A stretch of 64,000 nucleotides of DNA, taken from Gracilaria gracilis. Lineage: Eukaryota > Rhodophyta > Florideophyceae > Gracilariales > Gracilariaceae. Location of the stretch: positions 744,001 to 808,000 of the forward strand of contig JARGSG010000006.1 in the NCBI GenBank assembly GCA_030374805.1. The letters are read 5' to 3'. Shown here piece by piece: positions 22,041 to 32,700 of this stretch. Position numbers and translations under genes: made by a program. The number at the start of each line of letters is the position of its first letter. The stretch's first letter is position 1. Below the pieces are notes generated by a model that worked only from the letters and a program-made list of their open reading frames with translations, ran no database searches and had not been told where the DNA came from.

Positions 22041-24060
22041 TCATTGTCGTTTGAAATGTTCAGGGGTTCGGGGTGTCAATTCGCGTTTGGAACCGGTTCA
22101 TCATGTTCACATTCAGCCCCATTGCCCGGATTGGAATCTGGATCGTTTTCGTCGCTTGTAATATGTACGACCTTAACATTTGAGTGCGGTACTTCTTCCA
22201 TGGGCAACAGTATATGCTTATATGCAGTTACTGTGTACGTATCTAAATTAATTTCGTACAAAAACTTGTGCGGTGTCGCATCAGCAGGTTCGCTGACTAA
22301 TCCTAACTCTCCAACCTCTTGAGAAAGAGACTGTGATTTAGGACCAGTGTCACTTTCATCTATGCTGGCGTTTGAAGAGTGTCCATCTCTGCTCGAAAAC
22401 GATGGAGAGCACGGACTGTACGTTGAATCGTTCGAAGATCATATGACGAAGAAGTAGAGGAGCCAATACTAGAACCATCGCCATCAATTCCAGATCTTAC
22501 ACTTGTGGTTCTGTCGCTATCTTTCTCAGCATTATTTAGCTTCTTCCGGTTTCCATACCATTCGCGGCGCTTTTTCTTGCGAAGGCTTCGTTGTTGGGGG
22601 GTTTCCAGCTGTCTCCGCTTCTTGTATAGAATTCTCTGTTTCTCGTTTTCCGAAACACGATTTTTCTCCTGTTGTCTCTAATTTCGCTTTCTCGTCAACG
22701 CATCAGACGCAATCTTTGCAATGTTCCGAGGATCCTCCGTCTTCTCGTGAACAATTTTATTTCTCGGAGCCGCACTTCCTACTGTCTGGGAGCTGCGAAA
22801 AGCTACTAGGGTTGCATGACGAGGCACCAAGACTTTCCGCAAGGGACAATGCGGATCTTCCGGAGTCGATAGTTCTCTGAATGTGTAGCAGGACTCTGGA
22901 GGCGACATTGCTTTGCAATTCGATTCAACTTCGATAACGGACTGCAGCACCGGGGGAATCTCGTACCATGTCACACATATTGTGACATGGTTCATGAACC
23001 ACACTATCAACGTGTAGCGGTGTACGTTGTACAAATGTAATGCACTTCAACGGACGACGACCACCAGCCAAGAGCGTAGAACAAGGTATCTCCTGAAGTG
23101 AAGGTCCGAGATGCCTTCGGTATCTCTGTACCTTCGGCACACCCATATCTCAGCTACCAAACACAACGTCTGTGATGGGTATGAAGTGCAGCGCTGCGTT
23201 CGTCAACCAAAAAACAAATGCCACGTCCTCCGGAGCACGGTTCATGTTGTTGTCGAAGATGTTGTTTGTTCGCCTTGGAGGTTTCGCTTGTCATTGCGCT
23301 GCTGATGCTTTCTTCCTATATAGTCGTCACCGCCTTCCTCCTGTTCCTCGTAAGTTAATGAGGCCGGCTGACTGTGCCTCTTATGGTCATCGCCATGAAT
23401 GTCTTCCGCGACTGTGACTTTGCATTTTTCGTGTACGAGAAAACATGAACAATCACGATCGGCTGTCTTCGTGTAACATATAGCAACAACACGGCAGCTA
23501 TTCATATCATTAACTTTCTAGACCATGGCATCTGTGCGTCTCTCCTTCTGTTCATACTGGCGGCCAGCCTCCAATTTCGACCTTATCGATCTTTTAATTG
23601 TTGTCAAGCCGTCTTCAACTGGGCCCACCACAGCAGTCGAATTTTTACCTCGTTCTGTACATTGAGTACGGACATTCTGATCAGGAAGAAGATAAAACAT
23701 CAGCGTTCCCAACACCAAGTAATGGTCGGGGTTGAGCGCAAGCTTTATGTCACTGTCCCCTACATCACAACTGGTTCGTATGATTCCTCCGCCGGCTAAA
23801 CTTCTTCTTCTGGCCGTGCTATACACAATTGCCACAATTTTCCATCTCATGCGCTCTATTTTGAACGTTCTTACCTTCTACGCCGTTCAACTTGCCCACC
23901 TCTCCAATGAGGTACCGTACAATCCGTCTTGCAGTGCACATTCTATACCATTCCAATTCCCCAACTGTGCTCTACACAATGAAAAAACTGCCAGTCTTTC
24001 CTTGTTGCTTTCTGGAAACATTCGCAACAGCGCAGTGGTCAAAGAAGATGTTGGTTTGGA
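22040..24060 (-). pseudogene. Unrecognised multi-exon or decayed gene downstream of the TNP2 transposase
   Basis: Several minus-strand pieces look protein-like and lie in line: GELEWYRMCTARRIVRYLIGEV..LNGVEG (about 23990-23890), SLAGGGIIRTSCDVGDSDIKLALNPDHYLVLGTLMFYLLPDQN (about 23810-23690), then 23505-23242 and 23034-22678. Between the first two, GAAG|GTAAGAAC and GTGTATAG|CACGG make a plausible GT-AG intron of about 58 bases that joins the frames. The later pieces are Cys-poor and acidic or Ser-rich. I recognise no family. It could be a further gene of the transposon or extra 3' exons of the transposase; stops between pieces leave it unclear whether it is intact. Confidence 0.35.
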
Positions 24061-24106
24061 TGACTAAATACTATTCTGTTCATTACTTTAGCGTAACCTG
24101 GCATCA

Positions 24107-27039
24107 TTACACCTCATTGGCCCCAGGAAGGAATACATTGTCACGACACTGTCTACTGGTTCGGCTCTGTTCAAGAAAGTACCTCCTGCTCAATATGTCA
24201 ATATATCCTACCAACCGAAGAATACGTTGTGCGGGCTCAATGGTCACCTCTGTTCTCCGACGATCCTGCGTGTATACCAGATCTAATGATTTGTTGAATA
24301 TGCAACCATACTGCCATCGGACCTGGGCCAAGCTTAGCTTAATCTTCACATCTCTACCGTTCAGCGTCATCTTCAGAACGGCTTCGTAAAGTCCTTCGAC
24401 ATAACCATAGTACAAGTCAACAGCATCCCAAGCTTTCTCGAGTGTATCAGAGGCTCCAGATGCGGTGTCTGATTGGTATCTAAGAAATTCAGCTGCGATG
24501 CAGTGCTTCTGGCGTGTTGTTGAGTACTGAGATCTCTCACGTCTTCTGCGGTATGCATCAACGGTTTCAATGGAAAATTCAACTCCTCTCTTGTATACCT
24601 TCGCCGATTGGTGTTGTTTAAACGAGCCAATTCTGTACTGGATACCATGGGATTCTGGAAATTGTTCACTGACAAACCTGGATATCGCAGACTCTTGCGC
24701 ATTTGTTGGCCGACACTCGATTCCTGCCTCTCGGCACACTACTCCCGTCCCATATTCTCCATTATCTTCCTCAGTGCTTACGCTCTCTAATTCGTCCCCA
24801 AATGAGATGGAGAGCTTTTGCTCACCTGAAATGTGCGGTGCCAGTCCACCATTCATGACGCGAAGAGCAAAAAGCCTATGGTTCTTATGAAACAAGTGAG
24901 CGTGAACACTCGTCTTTGTCGTTATTCGCCTCCCCATTTCGCCAAGCAATCTTTCGATGAGAAACTGTGAGGTTATCGAAAGGGGTCCACACTGTTGAAG
25001 AAGCTCAGGGATATGAAGAATCGCATGTGTGCTGGGGGTAAAGCAGTATGCATCAGACGACGAACTGTAGAACCAATTGGCAAAGTTTGCGTACAGCTTC
25101 TCTATAAGCCTTTTGAGCTCTTGCGAAGTCCCAGAATCGCAGCGGTACTCGAAACAAAGTGATACAACCCTGGCATTGAGGACGCACAATCTCAACACTT
25201 CTTTTCTGACCTTATGGCGATGGAAGATAGGCACAATGTAGAGCTCAATATGTCGCTTTAAGTCTTCGGCTTTGTACTTCTCAAGTTCACATAATGGGAG
25301 CGGTGCACGACCCCAAGATGTTGGAATTCCGTCCGCACACGATTTCATATCATTGTTGATCTCATCAAGGAGCACAGATGGGACGCAGTATTCTGGTAGC
25401 TCTTGCATCTTTTCATGTTGCGCATGACGCCCGGTGAGAAGCTTCAGAAGATGCTTTGCCCATCCCAGCAGTACTAGATGCTTGATATCATAGGGAAACG
25501 CGTACTTGTAGTCCAACGAAAGTTTTCGGAAACAAGAGTCGGCTTTCACGCCTGTGCGCTTTGCCAGCAACTTTCTCGCTGCACAACAGATTTCAAGGGT
25601 GCTGCACGACTTCCATGGTGATATTATATCGGCCTCCTTCCGAGAGGAGTGGCATTCTATCCTCGTAATGTCCCCAGGTCTGTACAACGCACCGTCTACA
25701 TTTGTTGTTCCATTACGAACAGCCTCTTCGATGATTTGGTTTGGGACAGTGGGAAGGACACAAGAAGTCTTAAGTTCTGACAAATAGGTCTTCTCTTCCA
25801 TGCAAAACCTGCAGAACAGTCTGCCTGTATGTCCAACATACCCTAACAGTTTTGTAGCGGCTGGCCAATCTGCCGTGAAGAACAATATGTGAGCTCTTAC
25901 GGTTCTGAACTTTCCATCTCCGCAAAGAACTCTTATACCTTTCTCTAGTTTCTTGAAATCCCGCACTATCTCGTACATGAATGTGTCAAAATACAGAGAC
26001 ACATGAGATCCTGGCACGATTCCAAGATTCAATGCGTTGCTCGGTCGAGATCTTTGGCGAGGATCGAAATTAAGAACAGTACAAACCAGTGGCCAGGATG
26101 ATATTGCCTCTCTTCTTCTGGTTTTCGCACATTCAAACCCATCTGTGGAAAAGGTTAAGAATACACTTAAGTTACTTTCGGGGTCCTGATCGCGCAGGCA
26201 ATTTTCGTAACGTGTTCGAAACATCTCCCCGTGGAAATAGTCGTGCAAATCAGATGCCTCGCCTTGCCCTGTACACACGTTTCTGCACTTTACCTATCCT
26301 TCCAGTAACTGGGAAAAAGAAGGCTTGGCTGTGCAGAGTGCTTCTATTGCGACGGATGGCTTCATGACCAGAATTTGGACGGTCCACGCATCGATTTCGA
26401 ACACTGCGGACATTGAGACGCAGTGCGAAGCTTACCGGCCGATACTGCATGGCCATCGGGACACATCCAAACAAATCTTTTGTGAGCAAGAGACTGAGAA
26501 ATGGAATGATTAATCATTGATCGATATGAGGAACGGGCCCGAATAGGATCCACAGGAAGAATTCGTTCAATGTTTCTCTGCGATATACCTGAAAGTTCTG
26601 CAGTGAACAAAAACTTGTTCAGTCTTTCAAACTCTGTTTCAACTATGTCAAGTTTTTTGTCCATCTCCACATCCAGCTGGTCCACGCACATATCGATGGT
26701 TTCATATTCCGAACTGCTTGCTATAGATGGCTCTCTGGTGCCAGTAGCAGACGCATTACAACCCACATCTTCCTCTTGGATATGGTCTGGTTCATCGAGA
26801 TGTCCAATGATGTTCAAACTATCTGCTCCATTCTCTGGGGGCAATTTAGAGCACAAGTTTCGGTCGATCACATTTCCCTGTTGAAACGGTTCAGAGTCAT
26901 CGAAATCTCCCTTTTTGTAGCTTGCCTTGTCTTCATCTTCGGCGCGTGGTGCGTTACGCGCAGTTATGTTCCCCTTATTTGATTCTACAGCGCACCTAGA
27001 CATATCCGGGTCGGGATTGGTTTCCACATTGGTGCTCAT
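24107..27039 (-). pseudogene. TNP2-type transposase (CACTA/EnSpm superfamily), probably frameshifted
   Basis: The main ORF (26278-24107, 723 residues) shows TNP2/Transposase_21 traits: FLTFSTDGFECAKTRRREAISSWPLVCTVLNF with the first catalytic-type Asp, HILFFTADWPAATKLLGYVGHTGRLFCRFCMEE (Asp plus a CxxC), and DYKYAFPYDIKHLVLLGWAKHLLKLL (the helix that follows DxxH in the family). Further on, FTPSTHAILHIPELLQQCGPLSITSQFLIERLLGEMGR corresponds to the C-terminal TPNxH..GP..FxxER block with a Glu. Upstream, 27039-26362 gives an acidic N-terminus ending in a zinc-finger-like CPDGH...CPQCSK, and a third frame (26380-26280) supplies FFFPVTGRIGK. So the protein of about 950 residues is spread over three frames, either by short introns or by indels. 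It would catalyse cut-and-paste movement of the element. Confidence 0.75.
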
Positions 27040-28112
27040 CGGTCTCGCTCTCTTTCGATTGTGTACTCCTTTCTCGACTCCACCTTGCCATCTATATCTT
27101 CGTTGTCTTAATGAAGAGAGCGATTTTGAATACCCACTGGAGGCTGAAGGATTTCGTCATTCTTGTCGGAGGACCATGAAGTGTCGTTACCATCGTCGAG
27201 TCGTAACTCCCACCTACTTCTACGACGGTGTGATAAGTCGTTCCAATTCTCCATTTTGTGAAAGCAAAAGCACCCTGGAAAACAGTCCGAATCTACGAAT
27301 ATCTTATTGAATGATGAGAACAATGTGCAATGACTCTTTGAGTTCACAATGCGATGGGGGCCAAAGTGGTACAACTGGTAGAAAGGCGCATTGCTCCGCA
27401 CTCCATAAAATAGGATCACCCTGCAATATTGGATACCGATATATGGTCACTCTGGAACAAATTGAGGCGCTCCGGAGAATATTATTGGTCAGTTTCGAAA
27501 ACAATTCCAATTTTCATGCTTTTCGAATTCTGGGTTGGGTTCATGACCATACCTGCGATAGTGGCATTTCATTCCTTTGCTCTTCGGGACCCAGCTTTCG
27601 TTTCAAAAGGTTCGTCCTATCCCAAGCCGCACGCGTGCTCTACAAATTGTGAACTTTATCCAAGAGAAGGTTGGGTCGGAGTCGCACCCATCCAACCCTC
27701 TGGGACTCCATGCCGCCATCTCCCAGACGCGCCACCCACTTTCGCCATCCACTTTCGTTATTCCATCCCCGTTCCCTGCCACAAGCTTCTGTCACGCCGC
27801 TTTTCTTCTTCCATTCGCTGACCTCACTGGCCCTACGTTATTCGCTATTCTGTTTCGTCGCGGCGTTTCTCCCGTTGCCAAGAATCAGCGTCATCGCTAT
27901 CGCTAGTATCACTTGATACGATTCCCATATCGTTCTCACTCATTGCCGAGATACATTTTCCGTGCTTTGTACGCTTTCCCTATACCTTAACCTCCATATT
28001 GCGATTTGAAATCCTTGCGAATGCATATCCTTTGCAACTGACCAGGTGTTTTGCATTGTGAATCTGAACGCATTGTTTTGTTCGCTCAGGAAGATATTCG
28101 CAAACGCTTGTG
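27040..28112. other. Intergenic space between the divergent transposase and the plus-strand gene
   Basis: It separates two divergently read genes and so likely contains promoters for both. A pyrimidine-rich region lies at 27660-27900 (tctgggactccatgccgccatc and following). No third gene is supported, although plus frames around 27430-27910 stay open by composition. Confidence 0.3.
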
Positions 28113-29480
28113 ATGGGTTCCAGAGTTACTCCCGAGGTCACTATTGACTGCCATCGATCGACAGGCGCTCCCGGCGCTTCCGGAGTTTCCAGCGCTTCCG
28201 GATACGTACCTCAAAATCACACGCAGATACAACAGAATTCCCGTGCTTGTTTCGTAATGCCACCTGGCGCTGTCCTGATTCCAACCGCCGCCGGAAAACG
28301 GCGAATGAAGCCAGGCGACCGTGCCGGGAAGCCGACTGGGACGCTCTTGTCTACTCGAGAAGTGTTCAATAGGCTCTACCGGGAGAAGATGATGGGTGTC
28401 AACGGTTCTGCGCCGACAAACGAGCATTTCCCGCTGTACACAGAACTTGCAAACGATGTCAAAGACCACATCAGGGGTTTCCTCTACAATACCCTGAAAC
28501 TGGTTCGTGGTGCTCATACATACAGCTCCATCAAGGTGAGGTACGCGGACAAGCTGAGGGAATTGAAAAGATCTCTCGTCTCCAAGTACTCGGTCTTGAG
28601 TGCTGCGCAAAGCTGCTAGGTAGTTACGTTTCTGATCAAGGAGACGATGCAGCGGGACAGGAAGGCGGTTGTTGAGTCACCGGAAAAGGAAGCCAAGAAG
28701 AACTCCACGGATAACGGGGGCCCCACTACTGTACCAGCTTCTGCCCAGCCGAGTACGAATACGAATGGTACAGTTCCAGATCCAGTTCCGACCATCGAGA
28801 AAGCCTCTCACACCACGGCATCTGAGCAGACTCCTGCGAGAGCTCCCTTTGCCATGGTCCGCAAACGCAGTACATTTCGAAATTCGGAAGAGCCATATCT
28901 GCTTTCCCAAGGCACTGCGTTGAAATCTCATAATGTAGCCGAAGAAGATGATGAGCAGGATGCTGGGCAGCGTGCGGCAAGGTTGGACGATCAGGTTGAG
29001 CAACCATATCATGTCAAGAACACTGGGAGGAATGGAAAGGGTGCTTCGAAGAGAGTCCGAAATCGCAAACAGAAACGTAAGAACCCTTCTAGGAAGCGCA
29101 CTCAGAAGCCGCCGAGGCCTGCTGTTAAGATCAACGACATGGATTCAGATGCGGGAGAATCCAGCGGGAGCGAATCCGAACTAGTACCGGATATCGAGGA
29201 TAACGAAGGTATCGATCAGCCACGTTCTCGTAAGGTTCAGAAAACGTCACATACCTTTCAGAGGTCTACGAAGCATCGTGGAGGGCGTTCGTCGATTTCA
29301 GGGGCACGGCGAGAGGACGCGCCTATGCACGGCGCTCGATCTGGTAGCACTTCTGATGATGAAGCAGACTGGAGCGATGTGGAGGGTTCGGCAGACGATG
29401 AAGTGGGATATAGTGGAATGGCGGCTGACGCTGTCAAACATCGTTCGAGGAAGAAGCGCTCAAGGTGTCGCGACAACTAG
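28113..29480 (+). CDS. Basic, disordered-tail protein of the giant transposon (possible accessory/DNA-binding factor)
   Basis: ATG 28113 opens a frame with one in-frame TAG at 28617-28619 and then continues VVTFLIKETMQRDRK to the stop at 29480, 456 codons in all. The first part has a compact helical region (STREVFNRLYREKMMGVN, FPLYTELANDVKDHIRGFLYNTLKLV, SIKVRYADKLRELKRSLV). The second part is strongly basic and acidic in turns (GKGASKRVRNRKQKRKNPSRKR, then DSDAGESSGSESELVPDIED) and ends KKRSRCRDN. I recognise no family. Its place, divergent from a TNP2 transposase and next to the right end, is where CACTA elements often keep a TNPA-type DNA-binding protein; that role is inference. The TAG may be a mutation or part of a small intron. 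Confidence 0.5.
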
Positions 29481-30225
29481 AGAACGTCTGCCTTCTCGTT
29501 CATTCAGTGACCTTTATCCTTCTTGTATGTTCATATTCTCTACCAATTCCCCCCTTCGAGACTCAAATCCGGCCGGCACACACCTGGCATCATGAAATTT
29601 TGCGAGTTGGTGTCTGTCGTCACCACATATATTACCTATGTAAGTGTACTCAGGAACTTCCTATGTCTCTTTTCGCGAACCGTTTCTTGGTTTCTGACCT
29701 TCAGAATCGTTTTCATCAACTTCTTCTGTAGGTGCCACGGTGCATCTCCGACATTTTCTTGATCAATCTCCTCTACCAGAACTTTGGTCATCTCCGTTAT
29801 TTCTTCTTTCTTCTTTGTCTTTTTTTGCGTTCGAGTCATTCTTCTCGTCATGTTGTCCCATGTTTTGTGTGTTTTGTCTACTCATTGTACCCTCACCTCC
29901 TGGTGCTTGTTGATGCGCAGCACTAGCGATTCGTACTTCATTCGGTGCATTTCAGAAATGATACAGTCCCGAATCTGACCGTGTATTGATGTAAAAGTGA
30001 TGAGGTTCCAATCCATTCTAGCCCCAAAGCCCACCATTGTTAGCCTACATATTGTACTCTTCAGATCCCTTCGAATGAACTACATGCGCCACGTTTTCGA
30101 ACCACGTAGGACAGTCCACCGTACTGCAACTTGGGCCTCTACTAGTCATCATATAGCCAATTTGTGGAGTACATTTTGGACCTACTATGCTGTATTCATG
30201 TCACTCTGCTTCGGCCATCTTGAGA
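29481..30225. other. Right flank inside the giant transposon
   Basis: It is low in coding signal, with pyrimidine-rich tracts at 29780-29850. A diverged repeat-like AT-rich stretch leads into the subterminal repeats. Confidence 0.3.
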
Positions 30226-30397
30226 CCCATTTTCGGCACAGAGTAAATGGCCATATTTTGGCACAGAATAAAAGGCCAGAAGAGGCCAATATTTCGGCCT
30301 TTTCTTGCTATTTATTTGAGCCCAAAATCAAGGCCTAAAATCGACCTTTTTCGTACTGTTTTCAGCCATACCTGGGGTATTCGCTTTGCTTACTGGG
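30226..30397 (-). repeat. Right end of the giant transposon, inverted subterminal repeats
   Basis: CCCATTTTCGGCACAGAG (30226-30243) and GGCCATATTTTGGCACAGAA (30249-30268) are inverted versions of the left-end units. Further ggcc-rich words (ggccagaagaggcc, atttcggcct) continue to about 30340. The last bases are ...TACTGGG, giving CCC when read inward, then the ACAG duplication. Confidence 0.55.
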
Positions 30398-30401
30398 ACA
30401 G

Positions 30402-32700
30402 GTGCTGGCCCGAACTTCGTCGTGGGGTTGGTGTTGCCCCCGCTGGTGTGGTCTCGTATCCCCTCAGAAGCGGTCCCGAACGTGGCTGACGCGAATCACA
30501 ACCCATTGTCAACGGTGGGAACCGTCGACTTGGTCGTCCGGTTGGGCACCTCTATAGTGAAGCTTGACTTTGTCGTTTGCCATTCGTTGGCTGCGCCAGT
30601 TATACTGAGATGCGATTACTGCGACAGGTTTGTCGAAGTAATCAGGTCCGGCCTCAGGCGCGTGGAACTCGACGACGGATCATCAGTACCGATTGTCGGT
30701 CGTCCGCTTAAGCGCGCTTCACAGAAGCAAGTTTTGCTGCTGGCTGCGCAGAAACTATCGCCCGTCACGCAGGAGTCCACGAAGCTCCGCGTTGCCGCGT
30801 CGGTTTCGCTACCGCTGGAGTCCCAGGTTATGGTGAAGTTCAACTCCCTTCAACACGGCATTCGGGTCATACAGCCCTTTTCCTCGTTGTACGAGAAGTG
30901 TCAACTCGCCGTTGCAAACGGAATTGTGCAGGTGCACCCGGATACTCTGTTTCGAATCTTGGTTGCCAACCTTGGCACCACACCCCAGTATCTGGTAAAG
31001 AACCAAGTGATCGGATCAGTCACCCCGCACCCGCTCGCGATGCTCCCGACGCAGATGACTGCTGCCGATGTTCTCGGATTGGTTACCTCCAAGGAGGGAG
31101 ACAGTTCAGAGAGCCCCGAGGCTTTGTCCAAGGAGGGGGAGGACACCGCCGTTTCAACGGAGAAGTCGCCGATTGATTCGGATTTGCCACCTGTTTCCGA
31201 CACAGGACAGCGTGTTTGTACAAACTACGACCGGCTTGACCCGGTGAAGGCTGTGGAAGAGCTGGACCTCGGTCACGTACCGGTATCGCACCGCGAACAA
31301 CTCCGTAGTATGCTTCGGGAATTTACCACCATGTGGGATGGCTCTCTTGGAGAGATTCCTGCGACGCAACACCGTATCGACTTGTTGCCGAACGCGCGTC
31401 CGGTGGCGCAACCACCGTACAGGGCAGGACCGAAAGCTCGGGAAGAGGAGCAGTTCCAAGTGGACAAGATGCTCCGCGCCGGGGTGATTGAACCCACTCA
31501 GTCACCCTGGGCTTCTCCAGTTGTACTGGCATTGAAGGCCGACGGCACGTGGCGAGTTTGTATCGACTACCGCCGGCTCAACGCCATAACTGTACGGGAT
31601 AGCTACCCCATACCGCGTATGAACGAGTGCATTGACTCGCTAGGCAATGCTACCGTGTTCACGGAGTTGGATGCCAATTGGGGATATTGGCAGGTCCCTG
31701 TAAGGGAAGAGGACCGCGAAAAGGCTGCGTTCGTCTGCCATTCTGGGTCCTACCGCTTCAAGCGGATGCCGTTTGGTTTAACCAACGCCCCCGCTCCTTT
31801 TGAGCGAGCGGTCGATAACCTGCTCAACAGGTTCAAGTGGCGGTCGTGCTTGGTATATCTGGATGACATCATTGTCTTCTCAGATAACCTTGACGACCAC
31901 CTCACCCATTTCAGGGAAGTTCAAACCGTTCCACGGGATGCTGGTATTACCCTCAAGCTGAGGAAGTGTGAGTTCTTCACAGATACGATCAAGTATCTGG
32001 GACACGTGATCCATCCAGGACGGCTGTCGATCGAGGAAGCTCGCGTCAAATCCCTTGTTGAGGCAAAGCAACCCCGTACTCAGACGGAACTCCGGTCCTT
32101 TCTGGGGCTAGTCAACGTCTGTCGACGGTTCATCCCGAACTTCTCGGATATCGTGGCGCCGCTTAACGCGCTACTGCGTAAAGGACAGCCACCGAAACTG
32201 GAACCATTAACGCCAGCGCAAGCGGATTCATTCAACTCCTTAACGGAGGCTGTCACGTCAGCACCGATCCTATCGTTACCCAAATTGGGATTGCCGTACT
32301 CCGTGGACACGGACTCGAACGAATGCCAAGTCGGTTGCGCTCTTTTCCAAACCACTCCAAAAGGAAAACGGAAGCCAATTGGTTATTGGTCGCGTTCGCT
32401 GAAAGTTCATGAACGGAACTACTCTGTATCAGAGAAAGAGTGTCTCGCCGTTGTGTGGGCGCTTTTCACTCTCCGCCCCTATCTTATGCGGTTTCACTTT
32501 ACCGTGTACACGGACACCGTGTACACGGACCATTCCTAATTGAGGTGGTTGAGGAATATCTCCGATCCATCGGGCCGCCTCATGCGGTGAAGACTCCGCT
32601 TAGCGGAATACGACTTCACAGTCATATATAAGAAGGGAGCGTTGAACACTGGCAACCTCTGGCGAGGTTGCCAGTGAGAAACCCCCAGCGGGGAATTTTG
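30402..32700 (+). pseudogene. pol: Element B protease C-half, reverse transcriptase and RNase H
   Basis: The frame restarts inside the protease (GAGPNFVVGLVLPP, then PVILRCDYCDRFV). RT motifs follow in order: WRVCIDYRRLNAITVRDSYPIPR, FTELDANWGYWQVPV (first catalytic Asp), FKRMPFGLTNAP and the YLDD box in LVYLDDIIVFSDN. RNase H shows VDTDSNE, SEKECLAVVWAL and YTDHS. Damage begins at the RNase H end: a short tandem duplication gives TVYTDTVYTDHS (32500-32531), TAA at 32537-32539, TGA where a Trp is expected (32588-32590), then a perfect 12-bp inverted repeat at 32648-32675 and a TGA. RT itself is intact by motif. Purine tracts at 31091-31102 and 31130-31143 lie in the protease-RT linker. Confidence 0.85.

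Larger units (their letters stand above)
12709..30397. mobile_element. Giant CACTA/EnSpm-like DNA transposon (17.7 kb) nested in element B protease
   Basis: The borders follow from the host gene: ACAG occurs at 12705-12708 and again at 30398-30401, and deleting the interval plus one ACAG restores the protease frame. The ends begin CCC in both inward directions, with only weak similarity over the first 15 bases. Just inside are subterminal motifs of the type CTGTGCC(A/G)AAA, direct on the left (12778-12796) and inverted on the right (30226-30243, 30249-30268), a layout typical of CACTA/EnSpm elements. Inside are a TNP2-type transposase (24107-27039), a ZNFX1-like relic, an ABCG relic and two unrecognised genes. 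A 3-4 bp target duplication fits this superfamily. Later insertions nested inside cannot be excluded. Confidence 0.75.

Noticed and set aside
30386-30420. Protease of element B seeming to lack its catalytic Asp (LTGTGAG)
   Set aside because: The bases before 30402 belong to the insert and the ACAG duplication; the true upstream half with VLDT is at 12708.
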